NCBI GenBank assembly: GCA_903909375.1
Contig: CAIVVM010000031.1
Location: 1-33,315, forward strand
From: an uncultured Alphaproteobacteria bacterium
GTDB taxonomy: Bacteria; Pseudomonadota; Alphaproteobacteria; Caulobacterales; Caulobacteraceae
Direction: 5' to 3'
DNA length: 33,315 bases
A program made the position numbers and the translations under genes. The notes below the pieces were generated by a model. That model was given only the letters and a program-made list of their open reading frames with translations. It was not told the DNA's origin and made no database searches. Positions 17,150 through 24,464 of the stretch are shown here, piece after piece. The stretch's first letter is position 1. Every line of letters starts with the position of its first letter.

Positions 17150-18043
17150 TCAGGCGCCCGGCTTGTCGGCGGTGACGGCCTCGCGCATTTGCGCCGTTCC
17201 CATGCTGGGCGCCCCGTCGGCGCGTCCCAACGCGAACTCAGGGGGCACGATCTCGGGGCCTTCTCCTGCGGGCAGGGGCGGTGTGTAGTAGCCCAGGGCG
17301 TAGGACCCCATGGCGTAGCCGATCAGGCCCTGGAGTTCGGGGTCGAGGGTGCGCGCGATCTCGGGCGGACAGGAGAGGTACTGGTTCTCCTCCTGCCGCA
17401 GCCAGCCAAGCGTGTAGGTGATGTTGAGACCCCAGCGGTCCTCTTCACTGACGTTGGCGCCGCCGCTGTGAAAAACGGTGCCGGTGTAGATCAGCACCGA
17501 GCCGCGCTGCATCACAGCGCGGCCGATCTCGGCGGGTTCGGCGACCCGTTTGTCCGGCCAGTCGATGGAGCCGGGAACCACCTGGGTGGCGCCATTGGCT
17601 TCGGAGAAATCGGTGAGCGCCCAGATGGTGTTGAGCTGCGGCTCGATCCCCTTGAGGTAGCGGCCCCAGGCCCAGCGGTCGCGGTGGATCGGCTGGGCCG
17701 GCTCGCCGGGCATGATCCGGATCAGCTGGGTCAGGTGCAGCTGGTAGCGCTCGCAGTTGGGCAGCAACACCTTGTCGCAGATGGCCCGGATGCGGGTGTC
17801 CATCACGGCGGCGCGGGCCGTCTTTGATCGCGCCACGAGGGCGCCGGTGCGCGTTGTCTTGCGGCCGGTGAAGCCGTCACGCCCTGGCTGGGTAGCTTCC
17901 ACATAGGGCCAAAGCTCCTCGCGGAACGCGTCGGCCTCGGCGGGGCTGATCACATTGTCGAGGATCAGGGCGCCGTCGCGGTCCAGCACCGCCATTATAT
18001 CGTCGATGGGCGCATCGGCGGGGAGGTGGGTCAGGCTGGGCAT
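17150..18043 (-). CDS. Phytanoyl-CoA dioxygenase (PhyH) family protein
   Basis: A 297-aa Fe(II)/2-oxoglutarate-dependent oxygenase, hydroxylating an unknown substrate. The iron facial triad is visible as H120 and D122 (IHRDRW) and H192 (VFHSGGANVS), with R203 as the likely 2-oxoglutarate anchor. The N-terminal GALILDNVISPAEADAFREEL is the family's usual opening. It is the second gene of an operon with a TetR regulator, 26 nt downstream of that gene, and would share its promoter. This suggests an inducible enzyme for a small molecule sensed by the regulator. Substrates of such bacterial PhyH proteins vary widely, so none is assigned. Confidence 0.9.
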   Translation of the reverse strand: MPSLTHLPADAPIDDIMAVLDRDGALILDNVISPAEADAFREELWPYVEATQPGRDGFTGRKTTRTGALVARSKTARAAVMDTRIRAICDKVLLPNCERYQLHLTQLIRIMPGEPAQPIHRDRWAWGRYLKGIEPQLNTIWALTDFSEANGATQVVPGSIDWPDKRVAEPAEIGRAVMQRGSVLIYTGTVFHSGGANVSEEDRWGLNITYTLGWLRQEENQYLSCPPEIARTLDPELQGLIGYAMGSYALGYYTPPLPAGEGPEIVPPEFALGRADGAPSMGTAQMREAVTADKPGA

Positions 18044-18069
18044 GGCGGGGTCTCCGGACCGTTGTTGCT

Positions 18070-18672
18070 TCAGGACAGGTTCGCGTCATCGAGCGGACGC
18101 AGGAGAGGTTTCAGCAAGGTAGCGAGAGCTTGCCGCTGGCGTGACGCGGGCCAGTGTTCGGGCTCCAGCGTGGCGCGGGCGCCGACGCCGTCCACCGCGG
18201 CGACGACAGCGTCTGCCAGATGGTTGGCCTGTTCGGGGGAAAGTCCCGCCAAATCGCTGAAGCTCTCCGCCAGTTGATCCACGATCCGGACATAGTAGGC
18301 GCGGTGCCTGGCGCGCAGGCGCTCGTCGCCCATCGCCCCGCCCCAGAACGCCAGCCAGACCCGCCACTCGGTGCGGGAAGCCTCATCGAGCGGCAGGATG
18401 TCGCAGGCCATCTCGAACACGGCCTCGCCCGGGGGCATGCATTTCGGCAGGGTTGTCTGCTGTTCGAGGATCCTCCGGACCATCTCGTCCAGAGCGGCAA
18501 GCAGCACCGCATCCTTGCCGTCGAAATAGTGGGTGACGGCCCCGGTAGTGACGCCGGCTGATCGCGCGACATCGCGAAGCCGCGCGTTCTCCAGGCCGCC
18601 ATCGCCAATCACGCGGATCGCGGCTTCGGCGATGGAAAGTCTCTGGGATTCGGCGTCGACCTGTTTTGGCAT
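18070..18672 (-). CDS. TetR family transcriptional regulator
   Basis: A 200-aa one-component repressor. The N-terminal helix-turn-helix lies at about residues 30-50 (RLRDVARSAGVTTGAVTHYF), followed by GKDAVLLAALDEMV. The C-terminal ligand domain resembles the BetI-like TetR_C group (EWRVWLAFWGGAMGDERLRARHRAYY). The ATG at 18672 has no Shine-Dalgarno sequence; a near-consensus promoter places the transcription start at or next to it, so the message is probably leaderless. An inverted repeat overlapping the -10 element suggests autoregulation. It precedes a PhyH dioxygenase by 26 nt and no other gene faces it, so that operon is the likely target. Confidence 0.93.
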   Translation of the reverse strand: MPKQVDAESQRLSIAEAAIRVIGDGGLENARLRDVARSAGVTTGAVTHYFDGKDAVLLAALDEMVRRILEQQTTLPKCMPPGEAVFEMACDILPLDEASRTEWRVWLAFWGGAMGDERLRARHRAYYVRIVDQLAESFSDLAGLSPEQANHLADAVVAAVDGVGARATLEPEHWPASRQRQALATLLKPLLRPLDDANLS

Positions 18673-18707
18673 AACCGTGATTATGTAAAAACGGTTGGCA
18701 TTGTCAA
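18673..18707 (-). promoter_or_regulatory. Promoter and operator of the TetR-PhyH operon
   Basis: On the minus strand a consensus -35 TTGACA (18702-18707) is followed, 16 nt later, by a -10 CATAAT (18680-18685), which ends 7 nt before the tetR ATG. An inverted repeat AACCGT-N12-ACGGTT (18673-18678 and 18691-18696) spans the -10 element and reaches the start codon. A bound TetR dimer here would block polymerase. Confidence 0.75.
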
Positions 18708-18736
18708 CCCGTGGATCGATCCGACGCCGCCCTCCG

Positions 18737-19201
18737 TCAGACGTCGCTCAAGGCCCGACAGGCGAAAGCCATGCGGATCGCGCCCACCGAGTCCGGGACC
18801 GGCGCGGCCCAGGGGGTAGGGATGAACCCCTGGGGCTGCCAGGATTTGCCGGTCAGCGCCGGTCTGGCGTGGAACGTCTCCTCAACGACGCGGGAGAGGC
18901 GTTTGCGGCAGTCGTATTCGCCAAGGCTGCGGACCGAGCGGAAGCTGAACCCCTCGCGCTGGAGCGTCCGGCCCGCATCATAGGCCGTCCAGACCCGGCG
19001 CAGGCCGGTCTCGGCCGGCGTCGCGGCGCGCATGTAGACGTTGGTGTCGTCGCTGGCCGTCACCAGGGTCCAGCCAGATTTCTCCAGCGCGGTCGTGCCG
19101 GGCATAGACAGGGAGGGCGCGAAACCCGCCAGTCCGACCGCGGCGCTGATCGCGAGCATCGTCAGACCCAAGTGTCGCATATTCGTCCGGGTATCCTGCA
19201 T
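18737..19201 (-). CDS. Small secreted protein, surface-adhesin E-like
   Basis: A 154-aa predicted exported protein. A signal peptide or anchor covers about residues 8-33 (LGLTMLAISAAVGLAGFAPS). The mature part has features of the surface-adhesin E-like fold: SGWTLVTASDDTNVYMRAAT, RRVWTAYDAG and an EYDCRKRLSR strand with one Cys, plus a second Cys near the C-terminus (FACRALSD), which could form a disulfide. The resemblance is by pattern only and the function is unknown. Start choice is uncertain: the ATG at 19201 and an in-frame ATG at 19180 both lack a good ribosome-binding site. It lies downstream of a terminator and upstream of the tetR promoter, so it is probably its own unit. Confidence 0.65.
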   Translation of the reverse strand: MQDTRTNMRHLGLTMLAISAAVGLAGFAPSLSMPGTTALEKSGWTLVTASDDTNVYMRAATPAETGLRRVWTAYDAGRTLQREGFSFRSVRSLGEYDCRKRLSRVVEETFHARPALTGKSWQPQGFIPTPWAAPVPDSVGAIRMAFACRALSDV

Positions 19202-19267
19202 CGCACCATTACGCCCGACGTCAGCGTCCGGCGTCCAGCGGAAAGCGCGGACTGGCGCGGGGTAACG

Positions 19268-19288
19268 AAAAAGGGGCCCGCAGGCCCC
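19268..19288 (-). terminator. Intrinsic terminator after the 36-aa membrane peptide gene
   Basis: On the minus strand GGGGCC pairs with GGCCCC around a 4-nt loop and is followed by five T residues. It starts 27 nt after the stop of the small ORF at 19316-19426 and ends well before the next gene, making it the clearest rho-independent terminator in the window. Confidence 0.75.
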
Positions 19289-19315
19289 CGAAAGTTCGCG
19301 AGGACGGCGGTTCGC

Positions 19316-19426
19316 TCAGGCGACGAGGCCGACCGCCGCGAAACCGACTACGAGACCGGCCATCGCGAGCGTCAGCAGGGCGGGAGAGTTCCTGCGGATC
19401 TGACGGGCGATGGCGGCGAGAGGCAT
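19316..19426 (-). CDS. 36-aa predicted single-pass membrane peptide
   Basis: A short reading frame encoding 36 residues: a basic N-terminal helix (ARQIRRNSP) followed by one hydrophobic segment of about 20 residues (LLTLAMAGLVVGFAAVGLVA) that ends at the stop. This layout is typical of small inner-membrane proteins. Support comes from the intrinsic terminator placed 27 nt after its stop and from its being the only sensible coding content of the 19202-19611 interval. The ribosome-binding site is poor (GAAAG about 7 nt upstream of the ATG). I know no family for it. It could also be a fortuitous ORF in a noncoding RNA ended by the same terminator. Confidence 0.5.
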   Translation of the reverse strand: MPLAAIARQIRRNSPALLTLAMAGLVVGFAAVGLVA

Positions 19427-19611
19427 GGTGCGACTTTCAGTTTTCGGCAGAACCCCGTGGGGCGCGGGGCCGTCCGTCTGGACAACAATCGTGTAGCATC
19501 GCCGCCGGTTCCACGGGGATCAGCGATTTCACCGGACCGCTCTGCGCTTTCGATAGGTAGGGCTTCGCCTGCGTCGGCGCCAGTTACGGATTGGACATCC
19601 TGCGCGGCGGT

Positions 19612-20781
19612 CTACTCGGCCTTCGCGGCCGCCCGCGCGGCGTTCAGGAATGCGGTCCGTAAGGCGCTTATCTCCCGGTCGGTCGCCCTGGGCCAGGCGG
19701 CGTTGGTGACGATCACGATCCGGTCGTCGCGGAAGGTGGTGATCGATTGTCCGAAGATGCCGACGGCCTCGTAGCTGCCGTTGGGTCGCATCCACCAGAA
19801 GTAGCCGTAGCCACTGGGAATGCCGTTGGTGATCTGGGTGGTGGTGGCGGCGGCAGTCCAGTCGGCCGGTAGCACCTGGACCCCGTTGGCCTTGCCGCCG
19901 TCCAGGATGAATTGCCCGATCCGGCCATAGTCGCGCAGCGTCATCGACATGCAGCAGCCGCCCCGTTCGCGCCCGGCGGGGTCGACCATCCAGATGGCGT
20001 CCTGGCCCATGCCATAGGGCTTCCAGATTTTTTCAGAGGCGTAGTCCGACAGACTCTTGCCCACGGCGTTTGAGACCAGGATCCCCACCAGATCGGTCTC
20101 GCCGGTGTTGTAGTTGAACATGGTCCCCGGCGGGTGGATCCGCGGAAGGCGGCTCATGTAGCGCACCAGAGGATTGACTCCGGGTTCCACCTTCATGGTG
20201 GTGGATTGGGCGACGTCTGATTTCGGATCCGTGTAGTCCTCGTTCCAGGCGACGCCGGAGCTCATCATCAGCAACTGGCGCACGGTGACGCCGTCGTAGC
20301 CGGAGCCCTTGAGCTCGGGGATATAGTCGGTGACCGGGGCTTCGAGGCTGCGGATCTTGCCGTCCTGGATCGCCGCCCCCACGAGGGTGGATGTCACCGA
20401 CTTGGCGACGGAGAAGGAGGTCCAGCGATCACTGGGCTTCCGGCCCATGCCGTACCGCTCCATCAACACCTTGCCGTCCTTGAGGATCAGCACACCGGAG
20501 ACATTGTTGGCCTGCATGAAGGTATCGGCTGTCCAGGTCTTGCCGCCGTAGTTGAAGGTGACGTCGATCTGTCGCTTCGCCATCGGTAGCGGCTGGACAC
20601 GATCCCCGCGCCTGACGGTGTTGACCTTGTAGACAGTCTCGATCGCGCGGTAGCCGTCGCTCTGTTGCCCGGGCGTCCAGACCAGGATCGAGGGTGTGTC
20701 CGGCTTCAGGGCGACCTGGGCGAATACGGGCGACGCCGTCAGGGCGATCGTGAGGCTCAGGGCCAGGATGGACTTGCGCAT
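19612..20781 (-). CDS. Exported serine hydrolase, class C beta-lactamase fold (NylB-like)
   Basis: A 389-aa serine hydrolase of the beta-lactamase/penicillin-binding-protein fold, closest by motif to the 6-aminohexanoate-dimer hydrolase-like group. The start is the ATG at 20781, with GGGAGA 7 nt upstream and a signal peptide through residue 21 (ending PVFAQ). The frame continues 24 codons further upstream but without such support. The nucleophile motif SVAK is at 124-127. MSSGVAWNEDYTDP at about 173-186 and FNYNTGETD at about 222-230, with the candidate catalytic Tyr, are typical of this group. It probably cleaves an amide or ester in the periplasm. True beta-lactamase activity is not implied. 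Confidence 0.87.
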   Translation of the reverse strand: MRKSILALSLTIALTASPVFAQVALKPDTPSILVWTPGQQSDGYRAIETVYKVNTVRRGDRVQPLPMAKRQIDVTFNYGGKTWTADTFMQANNVSGVLILKDGKVLMERYGMGRKPSDRWTSFSVAKSVTSTLVGAAIQDGKIRSLEAPVTDYIPELKGSGYDGVTVRQLLMMSSGVAWNEDYTDPKSDVAQSTTMKVEPGVNPLVRYMSRLPRIHPPGTMFNYNTGETDLVGILVSNAVGKSLSDYASEKIWKPYGMGQDAIWMVDPAGRERGGCCMSMTLRDYGRIGQFILDGGKANGVQVLPADWTAAATTTQITNGIPSGYGYFWWMRPNGSYEAVGIFGQSITTFRDDRIVIVTNAAWPRATDREISALRTAFLNAARAAAKAE

Positions 20782-20960
20782 AGGCTTTCTCCCAGGTTTT
20801 GGCCTCTGATCCGGGCCATTCCTGACCCGATATGCCCTTGCCGCAGACGGCAATCAACGATGACAAAAATTCATCACGACAATTTCGAAGTTTAATCTGC
20901 CGGAGCCTTGCAGCTCCCGCTTGCAGCCCCATCTTCAGGAAGCGGACCGGGCCCCTCTGG

Positions 20961-20985
20961 CGATCTTTCCTCCCCCGAAAGATCG
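20961..20985. repeat. Perfect 9-bp hairpin CGATCTTTC/GAAAGATCG
   Basis: Arms at 20961-20969 and 20977-20985 with a 7-nt loop, flanked by AGCGG (20941) and CCGCT (20996), which could extend pairing. It lies about 95 nt before the first gene of the TerB micro-operon, in the 297-nt gap divergent from the serine hydrolase. The rest of that gap holds no convincing gene. Confidence 0.55.
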
Positions 20986-21078
20986 TGATGTCGGACCGCT
21001 AGAGAGTGCGCTCGGTGGCCATTTGGCTCTCCCCCAGCCCGGCCCCGGGCGCCCTCTCCGCTTACAGAGGTGCTTTCA

Positions 21079-21258
21079 ATGTCAGGATCTATTTTCGAAC
21101 GGTTGTGGGTAGCGCTGCTACGCCCGGATGCGATCGCGAAGGATCGCTACGGCGTCGTCAGTGTCAGTGAGATTCTGGGCCCCGCGCGCCGGAACGACCC
21201 GTGGTCCAACCATAGTGCACCGATACCGGTGCGCGCCCGCCGAAGAGGCAAACATTGA
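21079..21258 (+). CDS. Small hypothetical protein, first gene of the TerB micro-operon
   Basis: A 59-aa reading frame I cannot assign to a family. The first half looks like an amphipathic helix (SIFERLWVALLRPDAIAKDR); the C-terminus is proline- and arginine-rich and strongly basic (PIPVRARRRGKH). Support comes from AGAGG 8 nt before the ATG and from the stop codon overlapping the next gene's start as TTGA (21255-21258), the usual sign of translational coupling. Third codon positions are less GC-biased than in the large genes nearby, which lowers confidence. Alternatively the region is a leader for the TerB gene. Confidence 0.45.
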   Translation: MSGSIFERLWVALLRPDAIAKDRYGVVSVSEILGPARRNDPWSNHSAPIPVRARRRGKH

Positions 21259-21722
21259 CCCTCGCCAGCCAGGCGCCCGCCAAAATGCCGGGAACTGCCG
21301 GCAGTGCGGGCTGGAACCCCCTGGACACTTTGCAGCTGGACGCATTGGTTTCGGCCTGCGCGCTGGTCGCCTACGCCGACGGCTGGGTTACGGTGGAGGA
21401 GCGCAAGAGCGCCAGCGCCCGGATGCAGCGCGTGGACGCGACCACCGTGTTCGGTGTCGAGCGATGTCTGATGGCATTTGACGTGTTGATCCGGCAGTTC
21501 GAGCAGGACTCGATCGCGGCCACCGAACGCGCCGAGGCGGCGATCCTCAAGCTGGCCGGTAAGCCGGAACTTGGCCGCCTGGTCGTGGAATCCGCCTGCC
21601 GGGTGGCCGTCGCCGACGGCGGGCTGGACCGGGCGGAGCGCGAGGCGATCCTCGATGTATGCCAGCTACTGAATCTTGACCCGGCGCCATTCGGCGTCAT
21701 TGCGCCTGATGGGAGACGATAA
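21255..21722 (+). CDS. TerB-like (tellurite resistance-type) protein
   Basis: A 155-aa helical soluble protein of the TerB-like superfamily. It shows the duplicated acidic turns of that fold: VAYADGWVTVEE at about 37-48 and VAVADGGLDRAE at about 117-128, each resembling a metal-binding D-G-x-(V/L)-xx-E loop. The TTG start at 21255 has GAGG 6 nt upstream and overlaps the stop of the preceding 59-aa ORF by 4 nt; an internal ATG at 21285 has weaker support. Its own stop overlaps the next ATG by 1 nt. TerB proteins are linked to metal or stress responses and to membrane-associated complexes, but no other ter genes are present, so tellurite resistance should not be assumed. Confidence 0.8.
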   Translation: MTLASQAPAKMPGTAGSAGWNPLDTLQLDALVSACALVAYADGWVTVEERKSASARMQRVDATTVFGVERCLMAFDVLIRQFEQDSIAATERAEAAILKLAGKPELGRLVVESACRVAVADGGLDRAEREAILDVCQLLNLDPAPFGVIAPDGRR

Positions 21723-21913
21723 TGCGTATCGGATCCACGCCCTATCTCCCGCCATTCCGGGCGCTGGACGTCCAGGTGGCGACACTCGAGCGCCTGCAGG
21801 CAGCCGGGTTCGCCAGTTCGCCGACGAACGTTCCGGTGAAACCGGTCAACGCCGCGCCGGGCGAGGCGCATCTGCGACGTGTCTCGGCGCACACCCTCGA
21901 CATCCGGGTCTGA
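21722..21913 (+). CDS. Small hypothetical protein, third gene of the TerB micro-operon
   Basis: A 63-aa reading frame of no family I recognise. It has no signal peptide or membrane segment. It contains a proline-rich start (STPYLPPFRALD), a short predicted helix (VQVATLERLQAAGF) and a loop-like remainder. Its ATG overlaps the stop of the TerB-like gene as TAATG, and GGGAG lies 6 nt upstream, so translation is probably coupled. It ends 9 nt before the convergent TTC38-like gene. The small size and tight coupling suggest a partner of the TerB-like protein, which is inference. Confidence 0.55.
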   Translation: MRIGSTPYLPPFRALDVQVATLERLQAAGFASSPTNVPVKPVNAAPGEAHLRRVSAHTLDIRV

Positions 21914-21922
21914 GGCCTTCGG

Positions 21923-23197
21923 TCAGGTCAGGGGCAGGGCGGCCGCGCGTTCGGCCAGCAGGGCGCGTTCAAGATCAGTTTCACCGGCCAGACCTGCGGC
22001 GGCGATCAGCGTCAGGTCGATGATGTCGCGCTGGGCGTGGCTGCCGCCAAACCGCGCCGCGCGATTGCGCACGGTCCGCAGGCGTTCGACGGCGACACCG
22101 TAGCGGCCCTGCCCAAAGGCCTGGACGGCTTCTGCAATCGGCAGTCCAATCTCCCGGGTGACTCCGGCGTTCTCCCCCGTCCCGGCAGCGACGGCGCGCA
22201 GGGTGGCCACGGTGGTCTCGGCTTCGGCATCGCGACCAGCGCCCACCAGCGCCAGCATCGCGTGGACGTCATCGAAGGCGTACTGGCCGCGCGGATGGGG
22301 GGCGTAGTTGTCGGCCACCCGGGCCCACCGGTCGCCGACCTCAACGCCAAGCAGCTTGAGCCGCCAGAGCAGGGCCGAGGCGTCGACCATGTCGAAAGCC
22401 ATGGTGGAGCCTTCGCCATAGATCTGGCCGTCGTACAGGCGCAGCACCTCGTCGGTCTCGCCCAGACCCAGATGAAACAGGGCAAGGTGCCACCAGTTGT
22501 GGATGGCGAAGAAGCTCTCGTGGGTCCAGTCGGGCGCATTCTCCCGCATCCATGTGACCCCCTCTGCGCGGCGGTCCTGCATCTCCAGCACGTGGGCGAC
22601 CGCATGTTGCGCCCAGCCGTTGCGCGGCTGCAATTCCACCGCGCGACGGCCGGCTGCCTCGGCGCGGGCGTATTGGCCGGTTTCCTCCAGCCCGAAGGCG
22701 TGCAGACCCAGAATGGCGTGATGATCCGGCATGCCCTCTGACCAGGCGGGCAGGGCGCGGGCGATCCGGTCGCGCAGCATGCGATTGTCGCCGGTCAGGA
22801 AGTCCATCTGCTGGCCCGCCTGCAACGCCAGAACATCGCGGGGAAAGGCAATGGCCACATCCTCGAGGATGCGCCCCGCGGCCTGGAATTCGCCCGCGGC
22901 AATAGCCTGGACCGCCGCCACATGGCCCGCTTCGCGCGCCGTAGCGGCCAGGCCGTCGGTCGCGGCCACGGCGCCCAGGCCCATGGCGCGAACCTTCGGG
23001 TCGGAGCCGACCAGCGTCATGTAGGCCTTGAGTACATGGGCCATCACGAAATCCGGACTATCGGCCAGGGCCGAGCGCAATAGCGGAAAGGGCTCGCCAG
23101 CATAGCAATGGTAGGCGCCCAGCGCCTCGCAATAGAGGTCCGCCGCCCTGGCGCTGGCGCCGGAAAGGGCTAATCCCTGCCGATCCGTTGGTTGCAT
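21923..23197 (-). CDS. TTC38-like tetratricopeptide repeat protein
   Basis: A 424-aa soluble helical repeat protein resembling the TTC38 family shared by bacteria and eukaryotes. Typical features are PDFVMAHVLKAYMTLVGSD near the N-terminus, MPDHHAILGLHAFGLEETGQYARAE, NGWAQHAVAHVLEMQDRRAEG and the conserved FFAIHNWWHLALFHLGLGE block. The role is not known; proteins of this type probably mediate protein contacts. The ATG at 23197 is chosen because AAGGA lies 7 nt upstream; the TTG five codons earlier would contain that site. It is divergent from a flavoprotein gene, 97 nt away. Confidence 0.85.
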   Translation of the reverse strand: MQPTDRQGLALSGASARAADLYCEALGAYHCYAGEPFPLLRSALADSPDFVMAHVLKAYMTLVGSDPKVRAMGLGAVAATDGLAATAREAGHVAAVQAIAAGEFQAAGRILEDVAIAFPRDVLALQAGQQMDFLTGDNRMLRDRIARALPAWSEGMPDHHAILGLHAFGLEETGQYARAEAAGRRAVELQPRNGWAQHAVAHVLEMQDRRAEGVTWMRENAPDWTHESFFAIHNWWHLALFHLGLGETDEVLRLYDGQIYGEGSTMAFDMVDASALLWRLKLLGVEVGDRWARVADNYAPHPRGQYAFDDVHAMLALVGAGRDAEAETTVATLRAVAAGTGENAGVTREIGLPIAEAVQAFGQGRYGVAVERLRTVRNRAARFGGSHAQRDIIDLTLIAAAGLAGETDLERALLAERAAALPLT

Positions 23198-23294
23198 GAA
23201 TTCGTCCTTCAAGCGCGTTGCTCACCAATTGTATCACCGGATCGGCGACTTCGCGCGGGTTCCCAAAGCCGGCCTTCCGCGATAGGCGAAGGTC

Positions 23295-24407
23295 ATGGTC
23301 GAGTTCGATTTTGACGCAGTGGTGGTGGGCGCTGGCGCCGTGGGCCTTGCCTGCGGCTATGTCCTTGGACAGCGCGGCCTGACGGTGGCTGTACTTGAGA
23401 AGGACGCCGCCATTGGCCAGGGCGTATCCTCGCGCAATTCCGAGGTCGTGCATGGCGGGCTCTACTATCCGACGGGATCGCTGAAGGCGCGGCTCTGCGT
23501 GGAGGGACGACGCCGGCTCTATGCGTTCTGCGACACTCATCACGTTGAATATGACCGCTGCGGCAAGCTGGTTGTCGCCGAGAGTGAGGCTGACCTGGCG
23601 CGCCTCGACACCATCTTGGTTCAGGCGCAGACCAATGACGTCGAGGGCATGGAAGTGCTGACCAAGGCTCAGGCGCTGGCGCTCGAACCGGAACTGGCCT
23701 GCGTGGGCGCGCTGATCTCGCCGCAGAGTGGGGTGTTCGAGAGCCATGCCTACATGCTGGCCCTGGAAGGCGAGATCGAGGCGGCGGGCGGGGCGGTGGT
23801 GCTGTCGACGCCGTTCGAAGGCGCGACGCCACTGGAGGGCGGGGGCTTTGAGGTGCGCGCGGGCGGCGCCGAGCCTACGGTGCTGACCTGCCGCTATCTG
23901 GTGACCGCGCCCGGGCTGTCGGCGCAAGGGGTGGCGGCGACCATCGAGGGCTTCCCGGCCGCTATCATCCCCAAGCTCCACTTCGGCAAGGGCATCTACT
24001 TCCGGCTCTCGGGCAAGGCGCCCTTCGCCCGGCTGATATATCCGCCGCCGATCCCGGGCGCGCTCGGCACCCACTATCGCCGCGACATGGGGGGGCAGGG
24101 AGTGTTCGGTCCCGACCTGAACTTCGTCGACACCCTGGACTACTCGGTCGATCCCGGCGCGGCGCCGGCCTTCTACGCCTATATCCGCAAGTTCTGGCCG
24201 GGCCTGCCCGACGGCGCCCTCAGCCCCGACTACGCCGGCATCCGTCCCAAGATCCACGGGCCGGGCGAGACCCAGCCGGACTTCCGCCTGGATGGCGCGG
24301 ACGTGCATGGGCTGCCGGGGCTGGTGGCCCTGTTCGGAATCGAGAGCCCGGGACTGACCTCGTCGCTGGCGATCGGCGAAGAGGTGGCGGTCAGGCTGGG
24401 GCTTTGA
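23295..24407 (+). CDS. FAD-dependent oxidoreductase, L-2-hydroxyglutarate dehydrogenase-like
   Basis: A 370-aa flavoprotein of the D-amino-acid-oxidase (DAO) fold. The dinucleotide-binding motif VVVGAGAVGLACGYVL is at about 9-24, and the typical SSRNSEVVHGGLYYPTGSLKA block of L-2-hydroxyglutarate oxidases (LhgO/L2HGDH) is at about 45-63. The C-terminal FGIESPGLTSSLAIGEEV also fits that group. It should oxidise a 2-hydroxy acid and pass electrons to oxygen or the quinone pool; close relatives act on other hydroxy or amino acids, so the substrate is not certain. The ribosome-binding site is weak (GAAGG about 5 nt upstream). A nitronate monooxygenase gene follows after 57 nt on the same strand. 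Confidence 0.85.
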   Translation: MVEFDFDAVVVGAGAVGLACGYVLGQRGLTVAVLEKDAAIGQGVSSRNSEVVHGGLYYPTGSLKARLCVEGRRRLYAFCDTHHVEYDRCGKLVVAESEADLARLDTILVQAQTNDVEGMEVLTKAQALALEPELACVGALISPQSGVFESHAYMLALEGEIEAAGGAVVLSTPFEGATPLEGGGFEVRAGGAEPTVLTCRYLVTAPGLSAQGVAATIEGFPAAIIPKLHFGKGIYFRLSGKAPFARLIYPPPIPGALGTHYRRDMGGQGVFGPDLNFVDTLDYSVDPGAAPAFYAYIRKFWPGLPDGALSPDYAGIRPKIHGPGETQPDFRLDGADVHGLPGLVALFGIESPGLTSSLAIGEEVAVRLGL

Positions 24408-24464
24408 ACGGCCGTTTGAATTCACAGCCCTATGCGCCATAGTCTCTCCCACAGGGAGCCCCAC

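Noticed and set aside
17262..17282. A fragment inside the PhyH gene resembling the palindromic element (CCTTCTCC then TGCGGG)
   Set aside because: The match is short, the hairpin is incomplete, and the encoded Pro/Gly/Glu-rich linker is plausible protein sequence.
19612..20781. Calling the serine hydrolase a beta-lactamase resistance gene
   Set aside because: Its motifs fit the 6-aminohexanoate-dimer hydrolase-like group rather than AmpC-type enzymes.
20860..20895. An 11-codon plus-strand frame in the gap before the TerB micro-operon
   Set aside because: Too short, no ribosome-binding site, and it lies in what is probably the AT-rich upstream region of the serine hydrolase.
21255..21722. 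Calling the TerB-like gene a tellurite-resistance determinant
   Set aside because: No other ter genes are present and TerB-like folds occur in many unrelated contexts; only the fold is supported.
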